Below are positions 10,885-22,256 of a stretch of DNA of 64,000 nt, piece by piece. A program made the translations under genes and the position numbers. The DNA is taken from the NCBI GenBank assembly GCA_029641185.1, contig JAPWGK010000022.1:496001-560000 (forward strand), written 5' to 3'. Origin of the DNA: Pseudofabraea citricarpa. Lineage: Eukaryota; Ascomycota; Leotiomycetes; Helotiales; Dermateaceae. The number at the start of each line of letters is the position of its first letter. Within the stretch, counting starts at the first letter, position 1. The notes under the pieces are model-generated. The model was not told the origin of the DNA, searched no databases, and worked only from the letters and a program-made list of their open reading frames with translations.

Positions 10885-13800
10885 ATGGCGTCCTCGGCGG
10901 CAGCGGGTTTTCTGGGACGTGGGAGTTCGGGCAACAATTCGAACATGCGTGGTCTGGTGCAGTTCATTGCGGATCTGAGGAATGCCCGAGCGAGAGAATT
11001 GGAGGAAAAGCGCATCAACAAGGAGTTGGCAAACATACGGTTGGTCATCCGGATGCCTTTGGATGTGCAGTGGGCTGACGTTTTATAATGATAACAGGCA
11101 GAAGTTCAAAGGTGTGTATGAAGCTGCATCTGCGGAGAGAAATGCTGACTGGGTGCAGATGGGAATTTGAACGGTTACCACAAGAAGAAATACGTCTGCA
11201 AGGTAACCTTTCTTACCCCTCAATCAACCCCCACCTGCTCACCCTTTTCAGCTCCTCTATATCTATATCCTGGGATGGAACGTCGATTTCGGTCATCTCG
11301 AAGCTGTCAATCTGATTTCGGCGAACAAATACTCGGAAAAGCAGATTGGTTACCTTGCCATGACCCTCTTCCTCCACGAACAACACGAGCTCTTACATTT
11401 GGTGGTTAACAGCATAAGGAAGGATCTGACAGATCACAATGAACTGTTTAACTGCTTGGCGTTGCATGCGATTGCCAATGTTGGAGGCAGAGAAATGGGA
11501 GAGGCACTTAGTGGAGAGGTTCACAGATTACTGATATCACCGTATGTGATGAGATGACGAGCAAGCGAAAAATGCTGACGGGAATAGGACTTCGAAAGCC
11601 TTTGTCAAGAAGAAGGCTGCTTTGACTCTACTTCGGCTTTATCGCAAACATCCCGATATCGTTCAACCACAATGGGCAGAGAGAATCATTTCGTTGATGG
11701 ATGACAATGATATGGGAGTTGCTCTTTCGGTGACCTCTCTTGTCATGGCGCTTGCTCAGGATAGCCCGGACCAATACAAGGGGAGTTATGTCAAGGCAGC
11801 ATCAAGGATGAAGAGGATACTGGTGGACCAGGAATACGCGCCGGATTATCTATATTATAAGGTGCCTTGTCCATGGATTCAAGTCAAGCTTTTGAGGTTG
11901 TTGCAATACTTCCCACCATCAGGTTTGTTTCTCCGATTTTTAATTATTTCGTTTACTAATCTCCAACAGAGGATACCCATATCCGGGACTTAATACGCGA
12001 GTCGCTGCAGACCATTCTGAACCTGGCTCTAGAGATGCCTAAGAACGTGCAGCAGAACAACGCTCAAAACGCTGTTCTCTTTGAGGCTATTAATCTTATC
12101 ATTCATCTTGATACCGAACAAGCGCTCATGAAACAGATCTCTTCCAGACTTGGAAAGTTTATCCAATCACGAGAAACGAATGTGCGATACCTCGGCCTAG
12201 AAGCTATGACCCATTTAGCTGCTCGTGCGGAAACACTTGACCCTATCAAGCAACACCAAGCTATCATCATTGGTTCTTTGAAAGACAGAGATATTAGTGT
12301 TCGGAGGAAAGGTCTTGATCTGCTCTACAGCATGTGCGATCAAAGCAATGCTCAACCAATTGTTGGCGAGCTTCTCCAGTATCTCCAGAATGCTGACTTT
12401 GCTATTCGCGAGGAGATGGTTTTGAAGATTGCCATCTTGACTGAGAAATATGCTACAGACATCCAATGGTACGTAGACATATCGTTGAGGCTGATCGCGA
12501 TGGCAGGAGATCATGTCAGTGATGAAGTTTGGCACCGAGTTATTCAAATTGTCACCAACAACGAAGAACTGCAAGTCTACGCTGCTCAGAACATCCTTCA
12601 GTATGTTAAAGCTGATCACTGCCATGAAACACTGGTCAAGATTGGTGGATACATCCTTGGAGAATTTGGACATTTAATCGCTGAAGACAAAGGATGCAGT
12701 CCGATCGAACAGTTTATGGCACTCCAAGGCAAACTGCAAGGCTGTTCTTCAAGTACAAGGGCAATCATACTTTCATCATTCATCAAATTTGTCAATCTTT
12801 TCCCCGAAATCAAACCACGACTCATGTATGTCTTTCAAGCGTACAGTCATACCCTCGACTCGGAGTTACAACAACGAGCTTGTGAGTATCTTGCTCTGGC
12901 AAGTTTACCATCAGATGATCTTCTAAGGACCGTTTGCGATGAAATGCCTCCTTTTCCTGAGAGGCAATCTGCACTTCTGTCTCGTCTGCATCAAAAACAT
13001 GCTGGAAATAGCGATAAGCGAACTTGGGTTGTTGGAGGGAAAGACGCCAATGCTGATCAGAAGGAAGTTGCTCTGGCAAAGAATGGTGGACTGAAACGTG
13101 CTTTCAGTACCAACAATGGACAGATGACGAATGGAACCAATGGAACCAATGGTACGAACGGCCATGCCAAAGGAAATCACGATCTTGCTGGTCTGGATAT
13201 GATGGATGCTGGACCTTCAGAACCAAAATCATTGGCACCAAACATGGCTAGTGCAGCTCATCTTACTCCCGATTGGGAAGTGGGTTATAACAAACTCCTT
13301 CTCAAGGGAGATGGTATTCTCTATGAGGATGGTCAGATCCAGATTGGAGTTCGGTCAGAGTATAGAGGTCAGATGGCTTGTATTATTCTCTACTTCTCAA
13401 ACAAGGCTCCTACATCAGTCAGTTCGTTCACCACAACTCTCGACTTGGATGCAGCAGAGAAAGAGAACCTGGGCTGGGAAGTCAAGGGTTTACCTGAGAG
13501 TACTCTTAATGAAGGCGCACAGAGTCAACAAATGATCATGTTTGAAGCCAAGAAGGTGTTCGACAAGAGCCCGACTATCAGAATTAGTTATCTCGCAGGT
13601 GCGCTTCAAGCTCTGACGCTGAAGTTACCTGTAACGATACACAAGTTTATGGATCCCGCAGAACTAACTGCGGATGATTTCTTCAAGAGATGGAAGCAAA
13701 TTGGCTCTGCACCACGTGAAGCTCAACGAGTCTTTGGTGTGAAAGGTGGCCGAGAAGGTGATCGAGAGATCAATGACAGCTTCATTCGAAAGACGATTGA

Positions 13801-14144
13801 TGGATTCAGATGGGGTATTTTAGATGGTGTTGATCCGAACAGTAAGAATTTTGTTGGAGCAAGTGTTCTACATACAGGGGAAGGTGGCAAGTTTGGATGT
13901 CTGATGAGACTGGAGCCGAATTATACAACTCAGGTAAGTTTTGTACCCTTTTCGTTTGATATGATACTAATAGTCTCAGATGGTTCGTCTCACGATTCGT
14001 GCAACGGATGAGAGTGTACCTCCGATCATCATTAAACTTATGGAGGAGAGACTAGCAGTAGGAATTTCTACGCTACCCGAGGTCTTCGAGGCGCCGACGA
14101 GGAGGGAGATATCGGACGCTTTTAGTAATGTGCTTGTTAACTAA
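10885..14144 (+). CDS. APL3: AP-2 clathrin adaptor complex, alpha subunit
   Basis: Alpha-adaptin is a large subunit of AP-2 at the plasma membrane and binds PIP2, cargo and accessory endocytic proteins. Seven exons (10885-11039, 11098-11111, 11159-11202, 11252-11541, 11588-11922, 11970-13933, 13980-14144) give 988 aa, the usual size. Exon 2 is only 14 nt but is required to read RQKFKDGNLNGYHKKKYVCK. The trunk shows RGLVQFIADLRNAR, KLLYIYILGWNVDFGH and NKYSEKQIGYLAMTLF, followed by Armadillo-like helices to about residue 600. The hinge is low-complexity with NGT repeats (13129-13160). The appendage (about residue 700 on) has the alpha-adaptin sandwich and a DDFFKRWKQIG platform segment. Introns are 46-58 nt. 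The start has context CACCATGG. Confidence 0.97.
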
Positions 14145-14474
14145 GCGATGGAGAGAAGGAAAAGGACGGAAGGCTAAGGTGATATTCGGAGAGTAATGTT
14201 TTTTTCCTTTTTTTGTCTGCTGTTCTTTTCTTTGAACATAGCTCTCTAGCACAGCTGCATTTGAATGGAGTTTTGATGGGGTGCACTTCCATCTCCGGAT
14301 TGCCTTTGTGATTGATGGCTGTACTTGGCTGAGGTTAGTCGAATCTGGTTTGTGCTATTAAGCGGTAGGTCTAATCCGAAGGTGAACAGGGAATCTCTGA
14401 CTGATTTATAACAAAATGGTATTCAGTGGAACAGCTCGCTAAAAATAAACAAAAACTTAACCTGGCCGACCAGC
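14145..14474. other. Convergent 3' flanks of APL3 and subtilase
   Basis: 330 nt with a T-rich tract at 14198-14220 and no gene. It holds the 3' ends of two converging transcripts. Confidence 0.6.
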
Positions 14475-17339
14475 TTACTCAGTCATAGTAAAGTCTAGAG
14501 TCGCATCACTTCCTCCTGTATTCTCCGCACATATGGATATTGAACCACCTGAAAAATCAAGAAACATAGTTCCACTCCCACTACCGATTCCCGAGAAATA
14601 ATCGGGGTTTGAAGAACTATCGCCGATAGAGACAACCACTCCATCTGCTATGGTATAAGAGAATCCATAAGTCTTGCGCTGGATATCCAGGCCTGTAGTC
14701 GGGAAACACGATGTTGTGCCCGCCCTAACATTCTCGCTCAGCCCAAACACCTTCGTACCAGCTGGCGCGGCAAGCGGCGTGGTTGGAGCTGAAGTTATCG
14801 CGAACTTTAGTTGAAGAGCACCGGACCCAGAGTTCGTAGCGCAAATCTTGAGGTTTCCACTGTACGTCGCGTAGAATGTACCGGTTGCCGATCCCATTCC
14901 TTGGAAGTATCCCTCAGAAGAACCCGTCTCGATTCGCACAAGCATGGATGAGTCTACATCGAAGTTGAAACCGAATGTCCCGGGAGACATGTCGAAGTTC
15001 GTAGTGGGAAAACACGACGTTGTACCTGCAGCTACGCTTTCGTCAAGAGGAAACAGGGTCGTTACGGCTGGTGGTGCTGTTGTCGTCGCTGCAGGAGGAG
15101 CGGTGGTAGTTGGTGATGCAGGTGCAGTTGTAGGTGCGGGTATTTCTGCCGTCGAAGAGCTGATTACAGAGGACGATGATGATACTTTACAGCTGCCGCC
15201 GTTCTGCCGTCTTCGCAACTTTGCTGTACCGCTCGTTTGGCCTTCGCATACTGCCCCTTCCCCATTATAGGCCACTGGAGACCCATCGGTTATTCGGGGA
15301 TATGCCATGGATGTAATAAGGTCCCTCATATTGGCTGCGACACTCCCTGTGACACCTAGATCTGGATACTCTCCCAGGGCGAGAAGATATGCTGCGAGAC
15401 CTGCAACTGCTGGTGCCGCTAAGATCAGAAGTATTAGTTGTGGTATAGCAAACAGCGGCGATAGACACTTACCGAAAGATGTTCCATCGATATCCTGATC
15501 TGCTCCTGATGGATCTCCACTCGCACAGATGATGTTGACACCTGGAGCCATAACTGTTACTAGTGGACCTCCTTTCGAAAATGACGCATTTTTCCCGGTC
15601 TCGTCTACGGCACCCACGTTGATGATTGGATACTCGTCTGCTAGCAGTTGAGGATACTCATCGATTTCGACACCGGGCTACCATTTATCAGCTTGATTTC
15701 CATCAGATTCAGGGTTCTACAAATTACATCGTCATTACCCGCTGATAAAACTAATATAACGTCAAGCTTCACTGTTGCTGCTGTCCATTTCTCCATGAAT
15801 GCGACTATGCCAGCACTACTAGTGAAGACTATCATAATTAGTAGATATAGCACAAGGTGAGCCTATCTGACCTACCTCCTCTGGACATGTTAATCACAGC
15901 CTTTCCATTTAGTTTCTTGCCAAGGATATCGGCTAGAACCTCATTCATAGCAGAAACTGTATCTCCCAATGTCTCCTGGGCCTTGACAATAACCAGATTG
16001 GCATTCTTCACAACTCCGTAAGTAGGTCCATTCACCTTTGACCCAGCGCAGGAGCCATGGCTATTCTCATCCTCGTCACTCTCGCTCGCATCTGCTTTTT
16101 CTGAAGCAGCGAACAACCACCGAGGTGGCTCGCCTCCCATATTCTTATACTCCTGATACCCGTTAGCGAGGATATAGAGTGACAGTAATTCAGACATACA
16201 TCAGAAGCGGTGCCGAAACCCGTATCGATCACATAGACGGTGATTCCTGTTCCTGAAGACGAATCATATGAATATCCCGTCATACTATCGAATGCCGTCC
16301 CAGGCACCTGAGAGAATCGCTTCAGTTCAGGTACGGCATTAGCCTGCTCGACGACTGCGCGGCTTCGCAAGTTTCGGCGTCGGGGTAAGCCCGTCCGGTT
16401 GGGCGTTTCTGTGGGGGTATCATCTATCGGTCCATCTGGCACCACGCTACTGATCTACGTTGGGTTAGTTGCTTCGCTCTATTCAGAATTTGGAGTGGAA
16501 TATACCAGTGTGCTGGCTGAGATAGTCGTGTTTTGCGACGCTGTTATATTCGCATTGACGAATTTCAAACCATCGCCAGCCAGAAATGAGGTAACGTAGT
16601 TTCCTGTTCCTAATGTTTCGTCTAATAACTTGGTCACATCTGCATCGGCTGCCGTGTCTACGGGAAATATGATGGCGGCCGTGGGAGTCTCTGCTGGGGA
16701 CGAGGTAGAACTCGATGATTGGGAGGTCGACGAGGAGGATTCTGAAGTTGATGTAGGTTGAGAGGTAGTTCCCTCATCTACACTATTGCTTGGCTGGCTG
16801 GGCGAGTCATCGCCTGTTGATTGTCCTGCTGTAACGGTTGCGCCTGCTGCGATTGGTGTCACGACCCCTCCGACGTTGATGAATCCTCCTTGAGCACCAC
16901 CAACCACTACAGTTCCGGCTGCCACGATGATGGTTGCCCCATCGCTGACAGTAGTCGTAGCCACGGCCGTGCTGGTGCTCGAGAAACTCGATGTTGGAGC
17001 TTGTGTTGGGGCAGGTGGTGTGGTTATGGGTAGACTGGAGCTTGAAGTAGATGGGACACTCGATGAGCTCGAGTCGCTAGATGTGGGTAATGCACTAGAC
17101 GATGCAGCCGGTTCAGAAGTAGATGTGATAGTAACTGAGCTAGGTTTGGCCGATGAGCTAGAAACCATGGTGGTTGTGTTCAAGGCCGGTTCAAAACTTG
17201 ACTTGGTACTGGCCGTAGATCCTGACGCAGCTGAAAGAATCGAGGTTGAGTTGTTAGCACGGCGAAATATAGGTGCTGGTGACGCATGGCAGGCAAGGAT
17301 CAAAGAGCAACTCGCAAGAAAGTACGCATTGAATCTCAT
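14475..17339 (-). CDS. Secreted subtilisin-like serine protease (S8) with Ser/Thr-rich prodomain and twin C-terminal domains
   Basis: Six exons (17339-16506, 16454-16200, 16152-15876, 15828-15728, 15677-15473, 15418-14475) give 871 aa. The order is: signal peptide (MRFNAYFLASCSLILACHAS); a 230-residue Ser/Thr-rich region; a small pro-region; dibasic sites around 303-310; the S8 domain with Asp355 (VYVIDTGFG), His395 (NSHGSCAG), Asn487 (SAGND) and Ser556 (GTSFAAPAVAG); a second basic site LRRR (625-628); a Thr/Pro linker; and two similar domains of about 90 residues (about 679-772 and 781-871), each with GTTSCFPTT and a late ICA. Intron choices were fixed by restoring these motifs; the first acceptor is the TAG just before ATCAGT. 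The start at 17339 is the ATG that begins the signal peptide. It probably acts extracellularly or at the wall; the substrate is unknown. Confidence 0.88.
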
Positions 17340-18859
17340 ATTGAAAAGAATGACTTGGACAACCGTGTCCGAAAAGCAGAAAAACGACAAGCCAAAAGAG
17401 TGATGGTTGTACAGAGAAGCCAAAAGAAAGAAGAGCAGAATACCCGCACGACGCGTCCAACTGCTTCATTTATGAAAACTCACCCGTTTCTTAATATTCA
17501 TCTACATCGAAATATTACGAGTCCATCGCCATGTACATTTCAGGAGGATCCGTCTTGATAGGAATCGTGGCTGATGGGCAAACTTAAGTTTCCACCTCAC
17601 CTCCCACAGGCCTATGAGACTGAAGTGGCATGGCCAGTATTCATGCTACATACCCAAGCCGCGAACTTAGAGTTAATGACTTTCCTCGTTTAAACCACAA
17701 AGGATTTCTGGGCTGCGAATAGGAGGGGTCGCTTGTGGTCGCTTAATGAAGCTGAGACGTCTGAACTTCCCGCCCTTCCGGAAGAAGGTCATTGTTTGTC
17801 ATCCGAACGATCCGCCAAGTTTTTTGACACGTTATTAATAGCAGGTTATTTTGCTGATTTACCTAGTGGTCTGTTTCTAGGATTTGATGCCATACGTTCT
17901 GTACTGCTTTCGTTTCAGATCTTGATTACCCAGTTCGTGATTACAAGATCTTAGATCTGAGCCCTGCTTGAAATTTGGTGCTTATCTTATCATGAGTGAG
18001 ATGAACTGCAATCTTATAAGTGTACTTTCAATATGAAGTGTCTTTAAAATATTAACTGCTTTTTGTTTCAAGTTCAAGTACGTCGACCTACCTGAACTAA
18101 AACTGGCTACTGTACGAATATAGCTTGCTTAACATATAGCACCCATCTATCTATTATAAAACCAATATAACAATCCAGGATTCATATTATCATCAAGTAA
18201 ACTATTGGGACCAAATTGATGAAAGCCATTTGTGATTTTACTAGTAGTCATATCACGTGACCGCAATCAGAAATATGTAAAAACTACACACTTGATCTTT
18301 AAATAAAGTTGATTCTTATTAACAGAATTGGATATTCTTCCAAGCCCCCAACTTAGCAATTTGAGGCAGAGAAGAGGATGCCGTCAAGTCGCACGCACGT
18401 TTACCAACCACAAGGCCTAGAAAGGTCCACATAACAAATCTGATGATTCACCTGCAAGATACAAGGATAAATTTCGGCATTAAACAGATAAGATCGCTGA
18501 CGTCGAAATGTTAGTACAGAGATGTAAGCAAGAAGAACTGGAGGGTGAATTTTTTCCCGCATGGAGCGATTGAAGGATTTTAGCGAGAATCTGCCGAATG
18601 AATGGCGTACTGGGAATAGAAACCGACGTCATCGTGATCTTCGGAGTAAGCACTTTAATCGATTTGCAGCCCTATTAAATCCGAAAAAGAAGCATCGGGA
18701 AACTACTAAAAGAGGAGTTTAAGGTTTCAGAGACCGAAATATGGAGCTCCCAGACAAGAATAAATAGAGCTTGCGACCCCGCCAGATGTTAGCGTTTCTC
18801 ATCATCTCACGATAAATTCTACAATCAACCAGATCAGAAAAACTTTACAATCATCAATC
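17340..18859. other. Intergenic, divergent promoters of subtilase and glyoxalase
   Basis: 1.5 kb without a gene. AT-rich around 17950-18330. The last 80 nt before the glyoxalase ATG, with CATCATCTCACG and ATCAATCATCAATC, look like an ordinary leader. No recognisable binding-site cluster was found. Confidence 0.5.
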
Positions 18860-19608
18860 ATGTCTGCTCAACCTAAGGTTCTCTTCGTGCTCACTTCCCA
18901 TGCGAAGATGGGTGATACTGGAAACCCAACTGGATGGTACTTGGTATGTTGAACACTTGACACAAATTACCCCTCATTTGCTAACCCCGCCAGCCTGAAT
19001 TTGCCCACCCATACGAAGTCCTCGCTCCAGTCGCTCACATCGACATTGCATCCCCCAACGGTGGTGAAGCTCCATTAGATCCCAGCTCAGTAGAAGCCTC
19101 CAAAGACGACACCGTCTCGACAACTTTCCTCAAGACAAAAGAATCCTTATGGAAGACCACCCAGAAACTCTCTTCCTTCGTCGGAAAGGCTGCTGAATAC
19201 GAGGCCATTTTCTTCGTCGGTGGCCACGGTCCTATGTGGGATCTATCTGTCGATCCTATCAGCCACAAGATAATCAACGAGTTTTATGACAACAAGAAGA
19301 TCGTCTCCGCCGTATGCCACGGACCAGCTGCTTTGGCCAAGGTTCAATTGTCTAACGGCAAGCATCTTTTGGAAGGCGAACCCGTTACTGGATTCTCCAA
19401 TACCGAGGAGGTTGCTGTTGGATTGATGGCAGTCATGCCATTCAGTCTGGAGGACGAACTGAACAAGGGATCTGGTGGAAAGTACCAGAAGGTTGACGAT
19501 TGGGGTGTTAATGTTGTCGTTGGAAGAGGAGGACTTTTGATCACAGGTCAGAACCCAGCCTCAGCAAGTGGGGTTGGAGAAGCTCTTAAGAAGCAAATCT
19601 TCAAGTAG
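18860..19608 (+). CDS. Glutathione-independent glyoxalase / HSP31-like DJ-1/PfpI protein
   Basis: HSP31-type proteins convert methylglyoxal to lactate without glutathione and protect cells in oxidative and stationary-phase stress. Exons 18860-18943 and 18994-19608 (50-nt intron, GTATGT donor) encode 232 aa, the family size. The catalytic Cys136-His137 lies in the nucleophile elbow AVCHGPAAL, the partner Glu30 in PEFAHPYE, and FVGGHGPMWD precedes the elbow. The N-terminus (VLFVLTSHAKMG..TGWYLPEF) is diagnostic of the fungal clade. The start ATG follows an ATCAATC leader. It could act as a chaperone or deglycase as argued for other family members; the glyoxalase call is the better supported. 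Confidence 0.93.
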
Positions 19609-20034
19609 AGATACGATATACCTTAGTTTACGAATTTCATTGATTATTTAAATATTATATGCTAAGGCTATAACTGTAACGTGCTATTTTAGGTGAATGC
19701 TAATAAAATATACTGATATATTATACAGCTTCGGTTTAGAGAATTATATAAATCACATGCACTTATAATCCAATTGTAAAACATCTTTTCACTCGAGCGC
19801 ATCACTTATATAGTAAAGCAACTAAGTCAAGCATTTATAAGACGTAAGTTTCCAAAAAGCAGGAAACTTTCTTTGACCTCTATTTAAGTCTATGAGATAA
19901 CACTCTAACTACGAGAGTTACCAAAATCCAGAAATCGGTGCCAACAGCCTTCAAAAATTTGGCGATGGACATGCTATTAAGCAAGCGCGAGCTCCTGCCT
20001 TGTGCTACGAAACGATGGAAGACCACGAAGACGG
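19609..20034. other. Intergenic, AT-rich
   Basis: 3' flank of the glyoxalase gene. AT-rich to about 19900. No gene seen. Confidence 0.6.
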
Positions 20035-20221
20035 ACACTAGGCAATACTGAAGGGGGACGCTATATGGCAGAAGATTCAGTTCATGGTAGTCGATGCTGT
20101 AGAAGGCCTGGGCGGGCTCCACGTCCGTTCTGCTGGACTGAAGAAGGCCTGGAAGATATGGGACGCATACCTTTATATGTCTTGTCGTCTTGCTAATAGT
20201 ACCTCGGAACGTAAGAAAATA
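20035..20221 (+). pseudogene. Possible relic of a coding exon
   Basis: One frame stays open for about 60 codons between a TAG near 20039 and the TAA at 20219-20221, and reads like protein (AILKGDAIWQKIQFMVVD, then GLGGLHVRSAGLKKAWKIWD). There is no usable ATG at its start, and the upstream in-frame sequence is stopped. I do not recognise the family. It may be an exon of an unresolved gene, a degraded copy, or chance. Confidence 0.25.
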
Positions 20222-20394
20222 TAATCCGGCTACAACAACGGGCCGCTATTCACATTCGAGTTTACTGGATGCTCTCGTTTCGATGCAGCACGCATACCCC
20301 GAGCATCCCGTTTGTCACAATGCCATTGCTAATACCTAAATGGATATTGTAATTTGAAATAGGAGCTGCTCGGTTTGGATTCCGGGAACACTGA

Positions 20395-21471
20395 TCAGTT
20401 CGCCCGTACCTTGAACGGAAGAGAGACATGGCCTGTCACGACGCCCATGGTATTTAAACGCTTCAGATGGTGAAAGGCCGATAGTTGCTGCCAGATGGCC
20501 GGCGTCCCAATCTGCAGCTGCTCGAGGATTTCCGCCACCACTGCGTACAAGATTTCGATGTTACCGTCCTCAATCTTGACCGAAATACCAATTGCACCGT
20601 CCGCGCCGAGGCGCCTGGTCTGTTCCGATGCACGTATGCCGATGCCATAGCAACCATCCGCACCGAGCTTGCCGATGAGCACTCCGTCGAAGGCCGTCAT
20701 GAGCACAGTGCAGAACCGACCTTCTCCGCCAACCAGGTCCGGATAGCGCGCCATGGCCTGGAAGATGCGGGCCAGAGCTTGCGTTCGTGCCGCTGCAGGG
20801 ACATCCGTTCCCGTCTCCACGACGTCCGCCGCGGCTGAGAGGACAGCGTAGATGCGGCCCAAGTGATGGAGAGGAAAAGCAGGCGCCGGGAGGTTGCAGC
20901 CGTCGAGTCCCCATTTGACGCCGTCCGCTTCCAGACCGCACAGCTCCTCTACCACGCGCTGCACCCGCAGCTGGATCGGGTGGTCTAGCTGATGATAGCT
21001 GGCCATATCGGCCCCAATCGCCTGTGTGCCAGCCAACATGCCGACGTGCTTGCCCGAGCAGTTGTTGCACACGGCGGTAGGAGTGTAGTCTTTCTTGATC
21101 CACGAGTCATTGACGGCCACGGACAAGGCGGGATGGCCGCCGCAGCGGAGGTCCTTCTCATCGGCCTGGACCTTGGCCAGCATAGCGAGCGCCCGCGTGA
21201 TGTGCTTGTCTTCGCTGTTGTGCGATGCGCACATCAAGGCCAGGTCGGCGTCGTCGAATCCAAACTGCTCAAACCCGCCCGTCTTGAGCACAGCTAATGC
21301 CTGTGCAGGCTTTGCCGCTGACCGCGCCAGCGTCATTCGACATGGGTCGCCAATTGCGTACAGAAGCTTACCTCGTGCATCGACGACTGCGGCGTGGACT
21401 GCGTGCCGATTTTCAACGATACCGCCCCGGTCGGTGACGACGACGTCTTCGTATTGTATGGTTCTTGTCAT
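20395..21471 (-). CDS. L-asparaginase II, bacterial-type (Asparaginase_II family)
   Basis: This hydrolyses L-asparagine to aspartate and ammonia and belongs to the family of Rhizobium-type asparaginases (unrelated to E. coli AnsA/AnsB). It is a single uninterrupted 358-aa frame. Family features are RGGIVENRHAVHAAVVDA at the N-terminus, RSAAKPAQALAVL, CASHNSEDKH, CNNCSGKHVGMLAG, WGLDGCNLPAPAFPLHHL, and VGGEGRFCTVLM followed by LIGKLGADGCYGIG. The gene is intronless among intron-rich neighbours and by eye near 60% GC against about 40-45% in its flanks. There is no signal peptide, so it is probably cytosolic. Related genes exist in other ascomycetes, so any bacterial origin may be old. Confidence 0.92.
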   Translation of the reverse strand: MTRTIQYEDVVVTDRGGIVENRHAVHAAVVDARGKLLYAIGDPCRMTLARSAAKPAQALAVLKTGGFEQFGFDDADLALMCASHNSEDKHITRALAMLAKVQADEKDLRCGGHPALSVAVNDSWIKKDYTPTAVCNNCSGKHVGMLAGTQAIGADMASYHQLDHPIQLRVQRVVEELCGLEADGVKWGLDGCNLPAPAFPLHHLGRIYAVLSAAADVVETGTDVPAAARTQALARIFQAMARYPDLVGGEGRFCTVLMTAFDGVLIGKLGADGCYGIGIRASEQTRRLGADGAIGISVKIEDGNIEILYAVVAEILEQLQIGTPAIWQQLSAFHHLKRLNTMGVVTGHVSLPFKVRAN

Positions 21472-22256
21472 TGTGTTCGAGTCAATCGCGAACCGTCGGT
21501 GGGGGAGGAGGAGTCTAGACCTCGCTGGCGTCCGTCAACATATTTAAAGGTCAGAGCTTCGTCGCTTCGGAGATCCGTCGCTTCGACATGTCATTGCAGG
21601 TACAGAGATTTGCTGGTTTTGCGGAACTGAACGGAACGATGTTAGGCTATCAGTAAGTAGACACGTGATGTCGCGGATCACAATTTGGTTCTCTCAGCCG
21701 GCCAAGGCCTGCATAAATCAGCTCGGCGGCATTTTATTTCGACTAATTATCCCACCCTTATTACTCATCCGCCTCGCACCCTACCGGTGGGCTATAATAT
21801 ATGGGTTTTCATTGAAATAAAGCAAATGTTGATATGCATGATATCATCAGTCATATGATAGTCTATAGACCGCTGCAGGGAGACTCAAACAACAAGCTTC
21901 AGATATAGCTATGTAGTTAACAACAATAAACCGGTGAACCAACAGTAAAGTTAAGCGAGATAACATATTTAAAAGTCTGCAAGAGAATGAACAACTGCTA
22001 CTTGTGTAAAATAATTGCGTACAGGGAGAGAAAGAGATTTAAAAGAAACGGTTTAACTCAAGCTACTCACGTGGAGTGAGACTATCCACAAAGTATGAAA
22101 GTTATATGGTTGTTGCCTCATGAACTACGTCGATATGGAAGACAAAAAAGCGCTGAAGCCCAAGTACAGGCCATTTAGATATCAGGATTGGTGGTTATAT
22201 TATTCGAGGGGTTTATATCAGCCCGATTCCGGGTTTCGACACTCCCAACCACATGC
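21472..22256. other. Intergenic, asparaginase promoter and P450 3' flank
   Basis: The GC-rich character continues to about 21630, then drops to AT-rich sequence with TATATGG and TATTTAAA elements. No gene was found. Confidence 0.5.

Noticed and set aside
14944..15270. Plus-strand ORF opposite the subtilase
   Set aside because: It is a shadow of the Thr/Ala/Pro-rich linker on the coding strand.
16821..17403. Plus-strand ORFs opposite the Ser/Thr-rich prodomain
   Set aside because: Mirror frames of low-complexity Ser codons; the coding strand is fixed by the subtilase motifs.
20485..21297. Open frames antisense to the asparaginase
   Set aside because: Expected shadows in GC-rich coding DNA; none has family features.
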